A stretch of DNA of 64,000 nucleotides from Astragalus membranaceus (GCA_039519185.1 CM076847.1:72141864-72205863); one strand, 5' to 3'; positions 34,285 to 46,850 are shown, numbered from the stretch's first letter. The notes: generated by a model from the sequence alone, not told the origin. Program-made: numbers and translations.

Positions 34285-35447
34285 GGGGATGAAGAGTAAT
34301 TTGTCAATGCTATTGAAGGCGTTCAAAATACTAGAGAGGACATCATCATCCTTGCGCGCCGTTATCCTGCATCTGAAGCACTTATGAATTGGGGGACCGT
34401 CGAGTCTCTTGTGATTTTTAGTTCAAAGTAATTTTCTTGTAATGCAATCCTATGGCTCTGCCCAAGGCCTTAGGACATTTCAATAAGGGCACACATGTTT
34501 CTTTTCAATATCAATATTAATAAAATAGCATTTTGAATTTTGCCATAAACTTCTTCGCTCATTCGCTCGATCCGCTTCTTCCTCCATCCTCTTTCAATTT
34601 CTACTAATGCAGATCTAAATAATTTGTCTTTGAAAATAACAACATCGTTGACTCATATCATAACTTCGATCAGCCCAAACTAAGGAAGATGTAGAAGATA
34701 ACTGGGAAAACTCCTCCAGAGGTAATGAGAATAATGAAGCAGGAGGATGAAGTGGTCCAGCTTCTCGTGGAATCAAGTGAGATGATTAACTTGGGAACGA
34801 GAGAAGGCAAAAAGATGTTAGAATGAACATCACACCAAAAGGGCAGTGAATCAAGAAAATTCGCTCGCATTACTTTGTCTGACACAAGATACCCACCGGT
34901 GTAAGAAAATCAGTGATTGTTAATGAATTTGGTCTGTCGTTACAACCTTCCAAGTAAGATCATCGCGAACAGTGGGGAAAAGTTTGTGTGGAGACCCCAA
35001 CTCAAACATCATAGCCCCTCCCCGTACCACCCAAAAATGAATGAGGCAGTTGCGGCGACAAACAAAAGAATATCAGAGATGATAGTAACCTTCAAATGCT
35101 CCTTTTTACCTTACATGGAGATCAGACCTTGTTTCACACTTCAACAGGGGCAACCCCGTGCGATGGAAGCAGCACTTCCATTAAACCTTATCAAACAAAA
35201 GGATGGTTGCTTTGTGTCATATCAGAAAGGAGCAAAGGAGGGTTCGTCCCCGACAATTTCAAGGAGACTTGGTGCCCAAGAAAATCATACCCATCCAAAA
35301 GGATCCCCGTGGAAGATGGACCCTGAACTATGAAGGACCTTATGCGGTAAAGAAATCATTCTCTGGAGGGGCCCTAACCCCCATGAAAGTAGAGGGCGAA
35401 TACTTCCCGCCCCCGATTAATTCTGATGCGGTCAAGTACTATGCCTA
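34285..35447 (+). pseudogene. pol remnant: integrase fragments after a large deletion
   Basis: Just after gag the frame ends. No protease, RT or RNase H motif is found. From about 34920 integrase pieces appear in shifted frames: VCRYNLPSKIIANSGEKF (core, where the catalytic DNGSNF is usual), SPYHPKMNEAVAATNKRI (around the third catalytic position, where G-x-x-E is replaced), then the C-terminal PRGRWTLNYEGPYAVKKSFSG and SDAVKYYA at 35447. Frameshifts and stops are many, so it is non-functional. The integrase C-terminus is the best preserved part. Confidence 0.75.
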
Positions 35448-36199
35448 AAAAAATGCATATAGAGAAAAGAGAAAAAATGAGCCAAGAAAAACAAGCTCGC
35501 TAGGCTGAAAACCCGAAAGGGCGGCCTAGGCAAAAATTAGAGCGACCCGGTGGATTGAAAACCCGAAGGGGCAATCCAGGCAAAAATTAGGGTCAGGAAG
35601 TTGGACTAAATAAATGTTTAGACAATCAACAAAAGCCGGATAAAGAGTTGATCAAGGACATGAATATGAGCGGCCGACATTGTCACTTCAAGGACACTAA
35701 CTACCCAAAGATCTGCTTAGTATTTTTGCCTTTTCATTTCTTTCAAATTCTTAATATGCTCTCAAGCCAGTGTCCCTTTCGCACACTCGGCTCCAGTCTT
35801 AATGTCAAACACTTTCCCTTCTTCTTTATTTTCCCTTGTTTTGAAATGACATTTTATGGTAGTTGATATTGAATTGTGAAACATGTGCATGACTACAAGC
35901 ATTACAGATTATTACGAAATTTCTAAAGGTCACATAAACGAGGCGATCTCTCATAAATAAAATTGCAAAAAAGATAAATACATGCAAGATCACTTCAAAA
36001 AGGCGAATGATAACAATAGGCCGCACTTCAATAGCACTACTTTGGGCAACTCCCGTATCTTACGTCGAAAGTCCTGCGAGTTGATCAACAAAAAGGGGCA
36101 AGAAAGAGCAAAAGAGCAAGAGCAAAAGAACAAAGCGAAAGAGACAAGAAAGAGCAAAAGAGCAAGAGCAAAAGAGCAAAGATAGTCAAAAAAAAAAAC

Positions 36200-36230
<31 letters not shown>

Positions 36231-37126
36231 AAGAAAAAAAACAAAAGTCATCCATTACATTTCATTCATCATTCCACTCAAAACCAATCGTCACACATGC
36301 ATACATTACATGCATGTCATATGCATAGCATCTGCTGTTTTTCAACTTTAAGTGTCGGTCCTTCCAGTTTTTAACACGAGCATCGATCCTACATCAAACC
36401 AAATCACAATGTTAGCACCAAGTCTAGCAGAGATCCCTCAGACCAACAGCGGTCCTTCAATCCAGATCGCATGTCGCGTTATCGAGCAACCGACCGATCA
36501 ACCGACCCCAGGTCCTTCAGTTCAGTTTGAATCAACACGTCCAAGCAACGACTTCAAACTCTACCCTCAGATCACTACGTCGACACTGAGCACGACTGAT
36601 CATCCGACCCCAGGTCCTTCAGGTCAATTCGAATTAACACGTCCAAGCAACGACTTCGAACCATACCACCAGATCACTAAGTCGACACTGAGCGCGACGG
36701 ATCGCCCGACCCCAGGTCCTTCAGACTAGCTGTGTCAGCCTAAGACTCAGTGTATGTCCTTCGCGGCCGCTCGAAAAAAGGCCACCCCACAAACAGACCG
36801 TATTACTAGTACCATAAGCTAGTTGCGCTCCTTCGGACCCATCGGTCCCTCAGGCTTAGGCATGCCCTTCAGACCCCGACGGTCCCTCAGTCGAACTCAA
36901 GTCGATACGTCAAGCATTGATTCTGAATTAGACCATCAGAGCCCCAGTGCTCCTTCAGATCCCCAGCAATCCTTATTTACTTTCTCTCCAAGTCAACCCA
37001 GTTTTCATAATTTTCAAAAAAAAAAAACCAAAAGTCTCAGTCTGGACAAAATTAGCGTCTTGTTATCTTTATTTCTATTTTCCTCGAGAAACTCGGAACC
37101 TCTCCGATTTCCTAGCAAAATATAAA
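35448..37126 (+). other. 3' non-coding region of the Tat/Ogre-like element
   Basis: Contains a duplicated segment (GAAAACCCGAAAGGGCGGCC and GAAAACCCGAAGGGGCAATCC, 35509-35590), an AAGAGCAAAAG-rich purine stretch with poly-A (36085-36240), and a 102-bp tandem repeat. No gene. Confidence 0.6.
36503..36729 (+). repeat. 102-bp tandem repeat near the 3' LTR
   Basis: About 2.2 copies of a 102-bp unit beginning CCCCAGGTCCTTCAG. In one frame it reads TPGPS-QFE-TRPSNDF and so on (34 codons per unit). Position just before the PPT suggests variable non-coding repeats as described for Tat/Ogre elements. Confidence 0.8.
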
Positions 37127-37140
37127 TAAAGAGGGGCAGC
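37127..37140 (+). other. polypurine tract of the Tat/Ogre-like element
   Basis: AAAGAGGGGCAGC directly abuts the 3' LTR start TGTAATACCC. It primes plus-strand DNA synthesis. Confidence 0.75.
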
Positions 37141-40100
37141 TGTAATACCCTAATTTTGTCCTATCCAAAAATGAGAAATTTTATTTATTTTTAATAAAAA
37201 TAATATTCATTTTTATTTTCCTGCCATGTTTTATTTTATTTTTAGTTTGCTACAAGTTTCAATTTTTTTTTTTTTTAAAAAAAAAATAATTAGAAGTATC
37301 AAAACAAAATAGACAAAGAAGAAAATAGGGGGGTTTGTTAAAAAATATTAGAGGTGCAATCGGGATTGGGCCATCTAAAACCCAATCCAATTCCAAAACC
37401 CTAGCCCAATTCTCATGACCCTAACACTCCTTCACCAAAACCCTAACCCATCCACCCAATCCATAACCCATGACCCAACTCACTCCTCCACTAAAACCCT
37501 AATTCGACCACCCCCCCTTTACCCTAAAAACCATCCACATTCAATCCCCCCCTTTCCCTAAAAAATCAACCACATTCACTCACCTTTCCCCTCCTAAAAA
37601 TTCGCCCCACTCCCCCTTTTTCCTCCTTGGAAATTGCATTTTTTTCCTTTTCCACACTCCACCTCTCCTCTTTTTTCTCAACTCCCACTTCCCCACATTT
37701 CTCTTCCCTATACACGCCTTTCCCCTCTCTCTTCTCTTCCTACGGCTCACTCTCTCTTTCTCACACCCACTCACTTCACTTTCTCTTTCTTTCATCTCTC
37801 ACATCACTTCCTCTTCCCTTCTACGACTCTCACTCTCCTTCTCTCACACTCAACCTTCATTTTCTCTTTCTTTCTCCATCACACACAACTCACACTCAAC
37901 CTCTCATTCTCTCCCCATCCCTACGACCCATCTCTCTCACACTCTCCATCATTTTTTTTTCCTTCACATCTCTCTCTCACTCACGGATTCACTCTCATTT
38001 CTCACATAAAAAAAAAAAACCATCTCCATGACCATGCCCATACCCCTTCACCAACTACTCTCCACAAAACCCTAGGTCATCATATCCTTCTCAGTCATCA
38101 CGAAATGTCAAGCCACAGTAACAAACTACTGTACAAAGCAGTCCAAAAAATGAAGGAGGGATTCGATCTTTTAGTATAAATAAGGGGCCAAGACCATGAA
38201 GCAAGGAGGGTTTTTTGGAGGAGAGAAACAAAGAAGAAGATAATTTTTTTTTTAGTCTAGGTTTTCCTCTTAAAAAAAAAAGAGTTGGATCTTTAGAAAA
38301 GAAAACAGTGAGGTTTGTTCACTGTTTTCTGTTATTTTTTTTTCTTTCTTTCTTTTCTTCCTTCTCCTTCCATTTTTTTAGTTTTAAATTCTGTTGCATT
38401 AAGGAGATCCGGAAAAAAACCTCTTGTCCCAACATTTCCGAAATTTTAAGGTACTGTATTGTCTCTCCTGTAATTTTCAAATCCATATATTGTTGTTATT
38501 TTAGTTGTTGTAATTTTACTCATGTAATTATTGTTGTTATTCCTTCTTTACTATATTGTTGCTGTTTTTATGTGAATATTGTTGCTTCTTTTTTCGTTTT
38601 TTTTCTTATATTATTGTTGCTTTTTTTATTTCATAGTTATTGTTTTTTTTTATAAAAAAGTGTTGCTGTTTTTTGTATATAAAAAAAAAGTGTTGCTGTT
38701 TTTTTTGTACATAAAAAGTGTTGCTGTTTTTTTTCCAATAAAAATGTTGCTGTTTTTTTTCTAATAAAAAATGTTGTTGTTTTCTTCTATTAAAAAAAAT
38801 GTTGTTTTTTTTATGTAAATTGTTGCCTTTTTTTTATGTGTAAATTGTTGTTTTTTTTTGTTACCCTATTTTAAAAAAAAAATTGCTGTTTATTTTCGGA
38901 TTAAATAAAGTTTTTTTTTTTTTAAATACTAAAAAATGTTTTTTTTTTAAATAAATGGTTACTAGTATCACTACCTTTCTCAAAAAAAAAATAACAATAA
39001 TAATCATTTTTCAAAAAAAGCAAAGATACACCTTTTCAATATAATAAACATGACCATTTTTTTTAATTAAAAAAAAAGGGGCTTTTCTTTATGAATGAAC
39101 AAACTGTTTCAAATCCAACGCGTATTAGTATAGATATAAAAAAAAACGTTTCAGAATTATATGTTTCCGAGCAAATTAATAAAGGGTTAAAAAGTAAAGA
39201 AAATCAAGCAACCGTTTTTTAGCGTCAAAACGCTATTTGCACCCCCGACAATCATTTTTAGCGTCAAAACGCTATTTGCACCCCCGACAATCATTTTTAG
39301 CGTCAAAACGCTATTTGCAGCCCCAACAATCATTTTTTAGCGTCAAAACGCTATTTGCATCCCCAACAATCATTTTTAGCGTCAAAACGCTATTTGCACC
39401 CCCAACAATCATTTTTAGCGTCAAAACGCTATTTGCATCCCCAACAATCATTTTTAGCGTCAAAACGCTATTTGCATCCCCAACAATCATTTTTAGCATC
39501 AAAACGCTATTTGCATCCCCAACAATCATTTTTAGCATCAAAACGCTATTCGCACCCCCAGCAACCGTTTTTAGCGTCAAAACGTTGTCAACACCCCCAT
39601 TTTTGATACAACGCCCCTGTTGTTCGCACCCCCTTTTTATCACCGATTCCGCTTTTATTTACACCATAACGTTTCCGAACCGTCTCTTTTCTTTCAAATA
39701 ATCAAACTCGCGTAAAAAAAAAAGGGGTTATTACTAATGGTCACTCTGAGCCTAGCTTGTTTGACTGATAGGACTAACCTCCATTTTTCGAAGCGGTTTA
39801 GTAGCGGTGATCACTCTGAATTCATTCGTTTGATCATCGCAAACAACCGCCTAAACTTCTAGAATTTTTCAATTAATAAAAAAAAAACAAACGTAATCTC
39901 AACTCCCCTTTTTTTAAAAAATCACGCTTCCCAGTAAACTTTTTTTCAAACAAACAAGCACTCAATCACAAACCGGTTGTCTATAGCGGTCACTCTGGGC
40001 CTCGCTCGTTTGAACGCGGTAAACACCTTCTTTTTCGAATAAGCCATCAGTGGTGACCACTCTGGATTTATCTGTTTGGTCACCATGAACGGCCTCTAGT

Positions 40101-40513
40101 TTTCGCAAAAACTTTTCAATAAATAAAAAATACCAACACACAAATATTTTCTACCCAAGAACTACGTAGCTTTGATTTCTCCATCGCACCCGGAGATACG
40201 TAGGAGCAGGGGCCCACTCCTGTCAAGCGCAAAAAACTAAAATTTTTATTAAGTCTTCCTTTCCGTTTTTTTGCAAATAACAAAAAGGGTAAATTAAAAT
40301 GTTTTCTTTAAACTAAATTTTTTTCTACACATTTGATTAAAAGGTAACCTTTTTAGGATGTTGCGGGGTGCTAGTACCTTCCCCGCACTTAATCGACCCC
40401 CGAACCCAAAAACAAAGGTTTTCTCAATGTTTTTCCTAAAAATAAATGTTGATGGCGACTCCATTGCTCAAAAACAACGAGGAATCCCTCCTCCGGATTC
40501 TTCGGTCGCTACA
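37141..40513 (+). repeat. 3' LTR of the Tat/Ogre-like element
   Basis: Nearly identical copy of 28313-31688, ending CGCTACA and followed by the TSD AGGAG. Includes the TATA box at 38175-38182 and the 39-bp minisatellite at 39211-39601. Confidence 0.95.
39211..39601. repeat. 39-bp minisatellite with palindromic core, 3' LTR
   Basis: Same ten units in the same order as 30387-30777, with no copy-number change between the LTRs. Confidence 0.95.
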
Positions 40514-40518
40514 AGGAG

Positions 40519-42456
40519 TATAGGCTTTCTCCCTCTTTGAATTGGCCTTCCAAGTATTGGTGTGGGTATACTTGGAGGATTTTTCTTCTTTGATGTCCCT
40601 CCTTCTATGGCTCCTTTCATTCTCCTCAACAACATAGCTAGGCCTCCTATTTCTTTTTGTCATAATATTCACAAGAAGAGTCATATCTAATAGGGGAATG
40701 ATACCTTTTTGGGGAATTATATCTCCTAGGAGAATCATATCTCATTGGGGAATCATACATCAATGGTGAATCATACCTCCTATCAAATCTGGACTTCATC
40801 ATGCAATAATTTGTGTGTACCTACAAGAGAATGTTAGTATAAAAATAGTCATCAATAAGTCCTCACAAAAAGTGTTTACCTCTCCAAGTGTCACTTCACT
40901 CGTGTTTAGGCTTTTTAGGAACAAACACTCTTCACTCAAGGTTTTTGGGCACACAAATATAAAGTAGGTCACTCAAGTCACTCTTATCCTCATTTAGACC
41001 TTGAAAAGAAACCTCAAAAGCCTCTTTCCACTGTTGATGTTGATATTACTTGAGATCTCAAATGGAGTATAGTCTATCACCAAAGAATGACAAGAAAGGA
41101 AGAAACCACTATGACAAACTTAGGAATTTCAAAGACTAAAATCAAAAATAAAAAAAATAGAAAAGCTTAACCAAATATAGAATATTTAAAGACAAATTTA
41201 AACTATAAAAAAAGAGACTCAAAAGAGTGGTAGCAATGCACCAAAGAAATTGCAACAAAGTGAGCAAATAAGCCTCCAAGGGTAAAATGGTCCAAATGTC
41301 CCCAAAAATTTTGACAAAATTTCACAACGATCCGAAAAATGTATAGAAACAATAGGAATTTTTCTGGAAGTTTTTGAATTATTTTGATGCTCCCGCGGTT
41401 AGGTTTTGCCTTTTTTTCTTTTGACTATTTACTATTTATTTGCTATTATTTTTTTTGCAGTATTTTCTTTTTTTAGCAAATTTTTTTAATCTCTCAAATA
41501 GTAGTATATTTTGAGACGAATAACCTGGCTTTTGAATCACCGTAAACGGAGCTATATTGAATTCACTAACACAAATTGAAGTTTGACATCAACAGTTTCG
41601 GATCAAAGGGCAGAATTGAAGAACAGATTATCAAGAACATCACGAACATGTGCAATTTCCAGATTTCGCAATTCAGCACCAAGTCATACAAATGAGTAGT
41701 GCATTTCATGCGAAATTTCACAAGGAATCCAAATAAACCATCAATTTGAACAAAAAATGCGAAGCTCTTAAGCAAAACGCGAAATTACAAAGAAAAACGC
41801 GTTTAGGTTTTGTGATTTGGGGAAACGCTCAATACTCAACCAAAATTCACCAAACAAGGTGCAATAGATTCGACATTAGTGCAGTAAGTGAATGCTAGCA
41901 ACAAATTTCATCAAAAACGATTAAGAAATGAGCACGAAATCAAAATTCGAAGAACACAAATGATGAAGGTTGTTCACTTCGAATTTACTCAAATCTTGTT
42001 CAAATCCAACGAAAGAAAAATGAAATAGGTATAAAAAGTAACGAAAATCAAGACGAAATCAAGAAACGAGGACGAAATCAAACGAAAAACGAAAATGAAA
42101 TTCGAGGTGAAGTTAGAGGAAATTCGCAGGAAAGTGTTGCTGAAAATAGGATAGGAAAGGAGAACAACAGTTTTTCTGTTTTGATAAAATTTCCCTCCAC
42201 AAAGTTTGTTAAATCTAGATCTCAAAATTTTGATCAATTGTGACTTCAATTTCAAGATCTAACTGAATTTAAACTTCAAATATTCAGAACTAACACTTTT
42301 AGCAAATGAATTCATCAAGAATTTGAATCAAATTTCAAATCACTCAAAAAAAATGGCTCACAAATTGAAATTGTGTGAGAAAAAAATTGTACTAAATTTT
42401 GGTTGAATCTTGGCACCAAAACTGAATTGAGATTCAAAATTTGTAAGATTCATGTA
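40519..42456 (-). pseudogene. leader and gag start of the old Ty3/gypsy element
   Basis: On the minus strand an ATG near 40803 starts MMKSRFDRRYDSP followed by degenerate RYDSP repeats (about five), then stops and Lys/Glu-rich sequence ending KREKAYT at the Ogre-like junction. The remaining 1.65 kb up to the PBS is untranslated leader. The gag core domain is not recognisable, so much of gag was lost. Confidence 0.6.
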
Positions 42457-42468
42457 GCTCTGATACCA
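42457..42468 (-). other. primer binding site (initiator tRNA-Met) of the old gypsy element
   Basis: The minus strand reads TGGTATCAGAGC, the standard plant tRNA-iMet PBS, two bases from the LTR end TTTCACATCA. Confidence 0.92.
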
Positions 42469-42470
42469 AT

Positions 42471-43107
42471 TGATGTGAAATTCAAGCAATTCTTGAATAT
42501 TAGGATCTTTTTCCATGATTAGGTTCCCAATTTCTTGACTCAATCAACCAAAATTAAGAACAATGAAAGAAGTAAAACTCGCAAAATGGAAAGGAAAGAA
42601 GGTGGAGATGGAGTGAAGATCGCCACATCTAAGGATAGATGATAAGATCGGTGCGTGATCGCCACAAGGGAGATGAATAGTCCCTTGATAAGATCCAACT
42701 TGAGTTCTTCCAAGAACCAAGGGAGAGAAAATTTTATGCTCTCAAAAATCAATTTCTATATCATCAAAGTCTCCCAATTACAAGGAGTGGAATGGTATTT
42801 ATATGTTGGGTCTAATGAATCCTAAGCCTAACATACAATCCACTTAGAGATAGGAAAACAAGGCCCATGGCCACAACAAAGTAACTAAAGACCTTAACCT
42901 ATTCTATTGCCAACAAGGCTCAAATCAAAACCACGTTACACTAGAAATTAAATCCTACATTTATTGAAAACTATTACAAGGAAATAGAAAACCCCAGAGT
43001 TTGGGATGTCTATGAATTTCCCAAAGTAACCTTGGTAATTACAAGTCTTGATATTTGTGACTTCCATCCAAGCTCTCATGAGTAGGCTAGCCATGCATGT
43101 GGGCTCA
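42471..43107 (-). repeat. 5' LTR of the old gypsy element
   Basis: 637 bp with TGAGCCCACATG...TTTCACATCA termini on the minus strand. Its first ~58 bp match the stub around the CACTA insertion (26138-26151 and 27296-27334). It holds the intact CACTA target at 43062-43070. Confidence 0.85.
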
Positions 43108-43583
43108 GTCAAATAGAGAGATAGACACAAAACGCTGAATGTATGAGTGTCCTAAAGGCACTCAATCTCGGAAATGGATAGTCTAACTTTAGTTTTTCCT
43201 AACTTTGATAACTTTAGGCTTTTTTTTTATAAAAGAGAAAGATGAGAAATGGAGAGAAATATGATGAGAGAGAGAGAGAGAATGATTTGAAGGAGAGAGA
43301 TAGACTCAAAGGTAGGCAGGAACTGCGTTAACTTAACCAAAATTGAGGAGAAATGACTGTAATTTTTTCTGATTGTTTTTTGGTAAAAAAAAAATTCCAT
43401 TTTTCTATTTTAATTCATATATGGGATCAATAATGAATTGTTCCTCTTTTTAATAAGGAATGTTCTGAAATCATGTCTAAATTAAATTATTAATTTTTGT
43501 TCAAGATTTATTCAAAGATTTTCTTAAAAAATTCAAGAATGCTTGTACCAAAAATAATTAAGGTGCTTTTAGAAGTTAGTTAG
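43108..43583. other. flanking DNA between gypsy LTR and solo LTR
   Basis: AT-rich with a short (GA)n run near 43268. The last five bases GTTAG (43579-43583) are the left target duplication of the solo LTR. No gene. Confidence 0.6.
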
Positions 43584-46367
43584 TGTCATACCCTAATTTT
43601 GTCCGATCAATTAAAATCCAAAAAATTCTTATCGCGTCACACATTGTTCTAAACGCGCGTGTCTTTGGCACTCTCGTATAACGATTGTTTGACGCTCGTT
43701 TTATTGTATTTCGTTGTTGTTATTATTTTAGTCAATTGTTATTGATGCAAAAATAATTGAAAAAAGTTGAATAATCAAAGGTTTTTATATATAATACAGT
43801 TTTCTTTACACATATGACCAAAAAGCAAACAGCAAAACATAAATAGTACAAAAATAGTAAAAAAATTTATTAAAAATACAAAACTCCAAAAAAAAAAAAG
43901 GAAGAAAAGGGGCGCAGCAAGCTGGCTGTTTGCCCTAGCTAGGGTTTCCCCTTAGCTGTCATTTTGATTCCTTGTCCTTCCTTTGACTGTCATTGGTGCC
44001 AGCTCTTATCCTTTTTATTCCTCCTCATAGATGTTGTCCTTTTGATGTCATTTGTGTCCTAATTGCTGACTGCCCTCAGCACCTCATCAATCCACCTATA
44101 AAAACCAAACAGTAACAGAGTATCAGGGGGACAATCAACGAAAATTGACACCAAAATACACTCAAAAATAGGCACACAACACTGAGACACTCACAGATAC
44201 ACGCACATACACACAGTAACTGATATTGCAAAAATTCACAAATGCATAGATTCAGAGCAACTGAGCAGGGTTCTACATTGAAACCCTAATCACCAAACAC
44301 CTAAAAATCCAGAACCAAAAAACAACAGAGGTAACAGAAATGAAGCAGTAACCGTGAGTCGGCAGAAGCAGCAACGAAGGGGCAGCAGCAGGCAACATGA
44401 GCAGGTTGTTTTCTTTTCTCTATTATAGAATTCGAAATTACAAGAGCATGTAGGTTTTTAAAGGCTTTAGTTTTTAAAAAGGGATGTTTATTTGTTATGA
44501 TGCATGCGGTTTCCTATTCTAAAAAATAATAACAACAAAGGTAATGATACAAGAACCAGTAGATGAAACAAAATAGAGAAGAGGAGGAAAGGGACAGAAC
44601 CAGAAAAACAAAAAAACATAGTAGAACTCACTTTGTAAGCTCCGGCCACCATAGACGGTGGTCGTTGGCCGTGAACCTCCCATAGCCGCCGTCGTAGCCT
44701 CGCCGTGAACTACCAGACAACCACCGTACCATCACTGGTTTCCACCTCCTCACACCACCTACACTCAATCACCGTCGCCTCCATCCTCACGGCCACCCAC
44801 TACCAGACAACCACCGTACCACCACTGTAGACCTCCCTCCACCTCCACCGCTCCTCTCGCTCACACAGCCCCATCACACCTAACCCATCACCTTCACAAG
44901 CCGAACCCATCCACCAAATACACCATCAACAACCTCTCCCGACCATCACGGCCTCACCCTCCCTTTGCAACAACCACCTAATGCCAACGGAACTGTACCA
45001 CCACCATCGTCGAACCAATGCGTTACCACACACCACCAAACTACCACCCCGTAACCGTCGTTCTCGAGCTCTCCCTCCTCCCACATCCTCTATCGTTGAT
45101 GCTAGTAAAGGGTAGAGAGAGAGAGAGATTAAGGCGATGAGCAGAAAGGAGAGAGCACTGCGGTTTTGGTGAGAAGAGGATCGGTTCGGTGAGGGAGGGA
45201 GAAGACGAGGTTGCTATTGATGGTTAGCGGCAGTGAGGTAGAAAGAGGGCACTGTGTTTTGGTGAGAAGAGGATATATAGAACGGCGCAGAGGAGAGAGA
45301 GGGAGGAAAGTTAGGGTTGGAGAGGGCGAGCGGCGCTGAGTAGTGAAGGAGAGGGATCGGATTTTTAGGGTTGCGAGTTATTAAGTATATATTGTGGGCT
45401 GGGTTTTTTTTATTTATTTCTGTTTAAATTATAAACTGCTATTCGCACTCCCCCATTTTACTATCAGTGTCACCCTCCTTTTATTTCATTTTCGTTTTAA
45501 CCAAGCTAATGGCAACACCCCCCGTTTCTATTCATACAACTCCCCTGAAAATCCTTGTTAAAAGAAACGCAGGTCAACCCAAAACGAACTGGGCTTCCTT
45601 TTTTGTTGCACCCTTATCTCTTATATACAACCCCTGTCTGTAAACGCACCCCCCTTTTTTTAATGATATAACCCCTGTTTATAAGTGCACCCGCAGTTTT
45701 AAAAATACAACCCCTGTTGCTATTCGTACCCCCTTTATAACATAACACCCATGTTATTTACACTTCCTTTTCTATTACAACTCATCTAATTTTTCTTATT
45801 ATTACATTATAAGGCTTCCAAACTAGTTTTTTTTCAAACAATTATTCACAAAAAAATGGTTTGTTACTAATGGTCACTCTGGGCTTAGCTTGTTTGACCG
45901 TTAATAACAGCTTTGGTTTTCAAACGAGATATGAGTGATGACCACTCTGAGTTTTACTTGTTTGGTCATCACGAATGCCTCTTCCAATTTCAAAAATAAA
46001 TAAAAAAACACCAAACACACAAACAGTTTCAACCCAAGAACTACGTAGCTTTGATTTCTCCATCGCACCTGGAGCACAAAAAAACTAAAATTTTTATTAA
46101 GTCTTCCTTTTCAATTTTGCAAATAATAAAAATGGTAAATTAGAGTATTTTCTTCAAATTAACTTTCTTTCTACACATTAAATTAAATGGTAACCCTTCT
46201 TTTGAAAGGATGCTATGGGGTCCTAATACCTTCCCCACGCATAATCGACCCCCGAACCCAAAAATAAAGGTTTTTTCAATGTTTTTCCTATTTAATAAAT
46301 ATTGATGGCGGCTTCATTTTCAAAACTACGAAGAATCCCCCCTCCTCCGGATTTTTCGGTCACTACA
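43584..46367 (+). repeat. solo LTR related to the Tat/Ogre-like family
   Basis: Begins TGTCATACCCTAATTTTGTC and ends TTTTTCGGTCACTACA, flanked by perfect 5-bp duplications GTTAG (43579-43583, 46368-46372). The end segments resemble those of the 3.4 kb LTRs (CTACGTAGCTTTGATTTC and TGGTCACTCTGGG motifs), while the middle (44640-45340) is a different, GC-richer CACC-rich segment. A solo LTR forms by recombination between two LTRs. No ORF of note. Confidence 0.9.
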
Positions 46368-46372
46368 GTTAG

Positions 46373-46647
46373 GACAATATGTTTTCTTCAAGAAATAGAA
46401 AGAATAAAAATTTTGAAAAAAAGGAATAGACAAAAAAATACAAAAAAAGGAAAGTTAAAAACAAAAGTGATAGAGGGAGCGAGATATTTTCTATAGATCA
46501 AATTTTAATATTTTTTTGGTAAACTCGGGTATCCACCGCACGGACAACAGTGACTAATCTCTCGCTCATTGTAGGTGTCTCGAGTGACTAATCCCTAAGT
46601 CAAATTTTAATATGTAAGAAGCGTTAAATAAACATATTTTTTGTTAA
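46373..46647. other. short flank with reverse SINE-like relic
   Basis: A-rich sequence followed by a relic (46511-46605, minus) of the family at 15728-15965: on the minus strand GCGAGAGATTAGTCACTG then GCGGTGGATACCCGAGT aligns to the plus-strand body there. Confidence 0.5.
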
Positions 46648-46656
46648 TTAGTTTTT

Positions 46657-46850
46657 GAGTTTAATTTATATACACAATAGGTGTATAGACTTTTACAACC
46701 ACTACCAATCACAATCCATGTAGTGGTTGGTTACCAATTGACTAATTGGTGGTTACCAATTGACCAATTTCTTTTTTAATGATGTATCATCATGTGATTA
46801 GTAGATAATGTACAACATGCATACACCTATTGTGTATATAAATTAAACTC
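46657..46850. mobile_element. Mutator-type MITE with perfect 30-bp TIRs
   Basis: Terminal inverted repeats of 30 bp (GAGTTTAATTTATATACACA plus ten more) match perfectly. The flanks carry a 9-bp duplication TTAGTTTTT (46648-46656 and 46851-46859). The 194-bp element has internal GGTTACCAATTGA repeats and no ORF. The 9-bp target size assigns it to the Mutator superfamily. Confidence 0.9.

Larger units (their letters stand above)
28313..40513 (+). mobile_element. young Tat/Ogre-like Ty3/gypsy element, internally deleted
   Basis: Two long LTRs (28313-31688, 3376 bp; 37141-40513, 3373 bp), both TGTAATACCC...CGCTACA, flanked by the target duplication AGGAG (28308-28312 and 40514-40518). The internal 5452 bp has a PBS, a nearly intact gag, a scrambled integrase remnant, tandem repeats and a polypurine tract. 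Protease, RT and RNase H are absent, so it must rely on proteins from relatives. By eye the LTRs differ by about one substitution (TTC versus CTC near 29597/38421) and several homopolymer length changes, so the insertion is recent. Long LTRs, PBS type and gag sequence point to the Tat/Ogre lineage. Confidence 0.92.
26138..43107 (-). mobile_element. old Ty3/gypsy retrotransposon, interrupted by two later insertions
   Basis: Read on the minus strand: 5' LTR (43107-42471), PBS for initiator tRNA-Met (42468-42457), leader and gag start (to 40519), then a Tat/Ogre-like element inserted at TSD AGGAG, gag-protease remnant (28307-27335), a purine-rich tract (AGAGGGGGAGTATGACG in the coding sense, next to 27335), and a 3' LTR stub of about 55 bp. 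The stub (26138-26151 plus 27296-27334) is split by a CACTA element and truncated at its far end. RT, RNase H and integrase are missing. The LTR edge sequence is shared between 43050-43107 and the stub, which ties the two ends together. Confidence 0.8.

Noticed and set aside
44640..45340. a host gene in the GC-richer part of the solo LTR
   Set aside because: No long frame; many stops in all frames; Pro/Thr/His composition follows CACC repeats.
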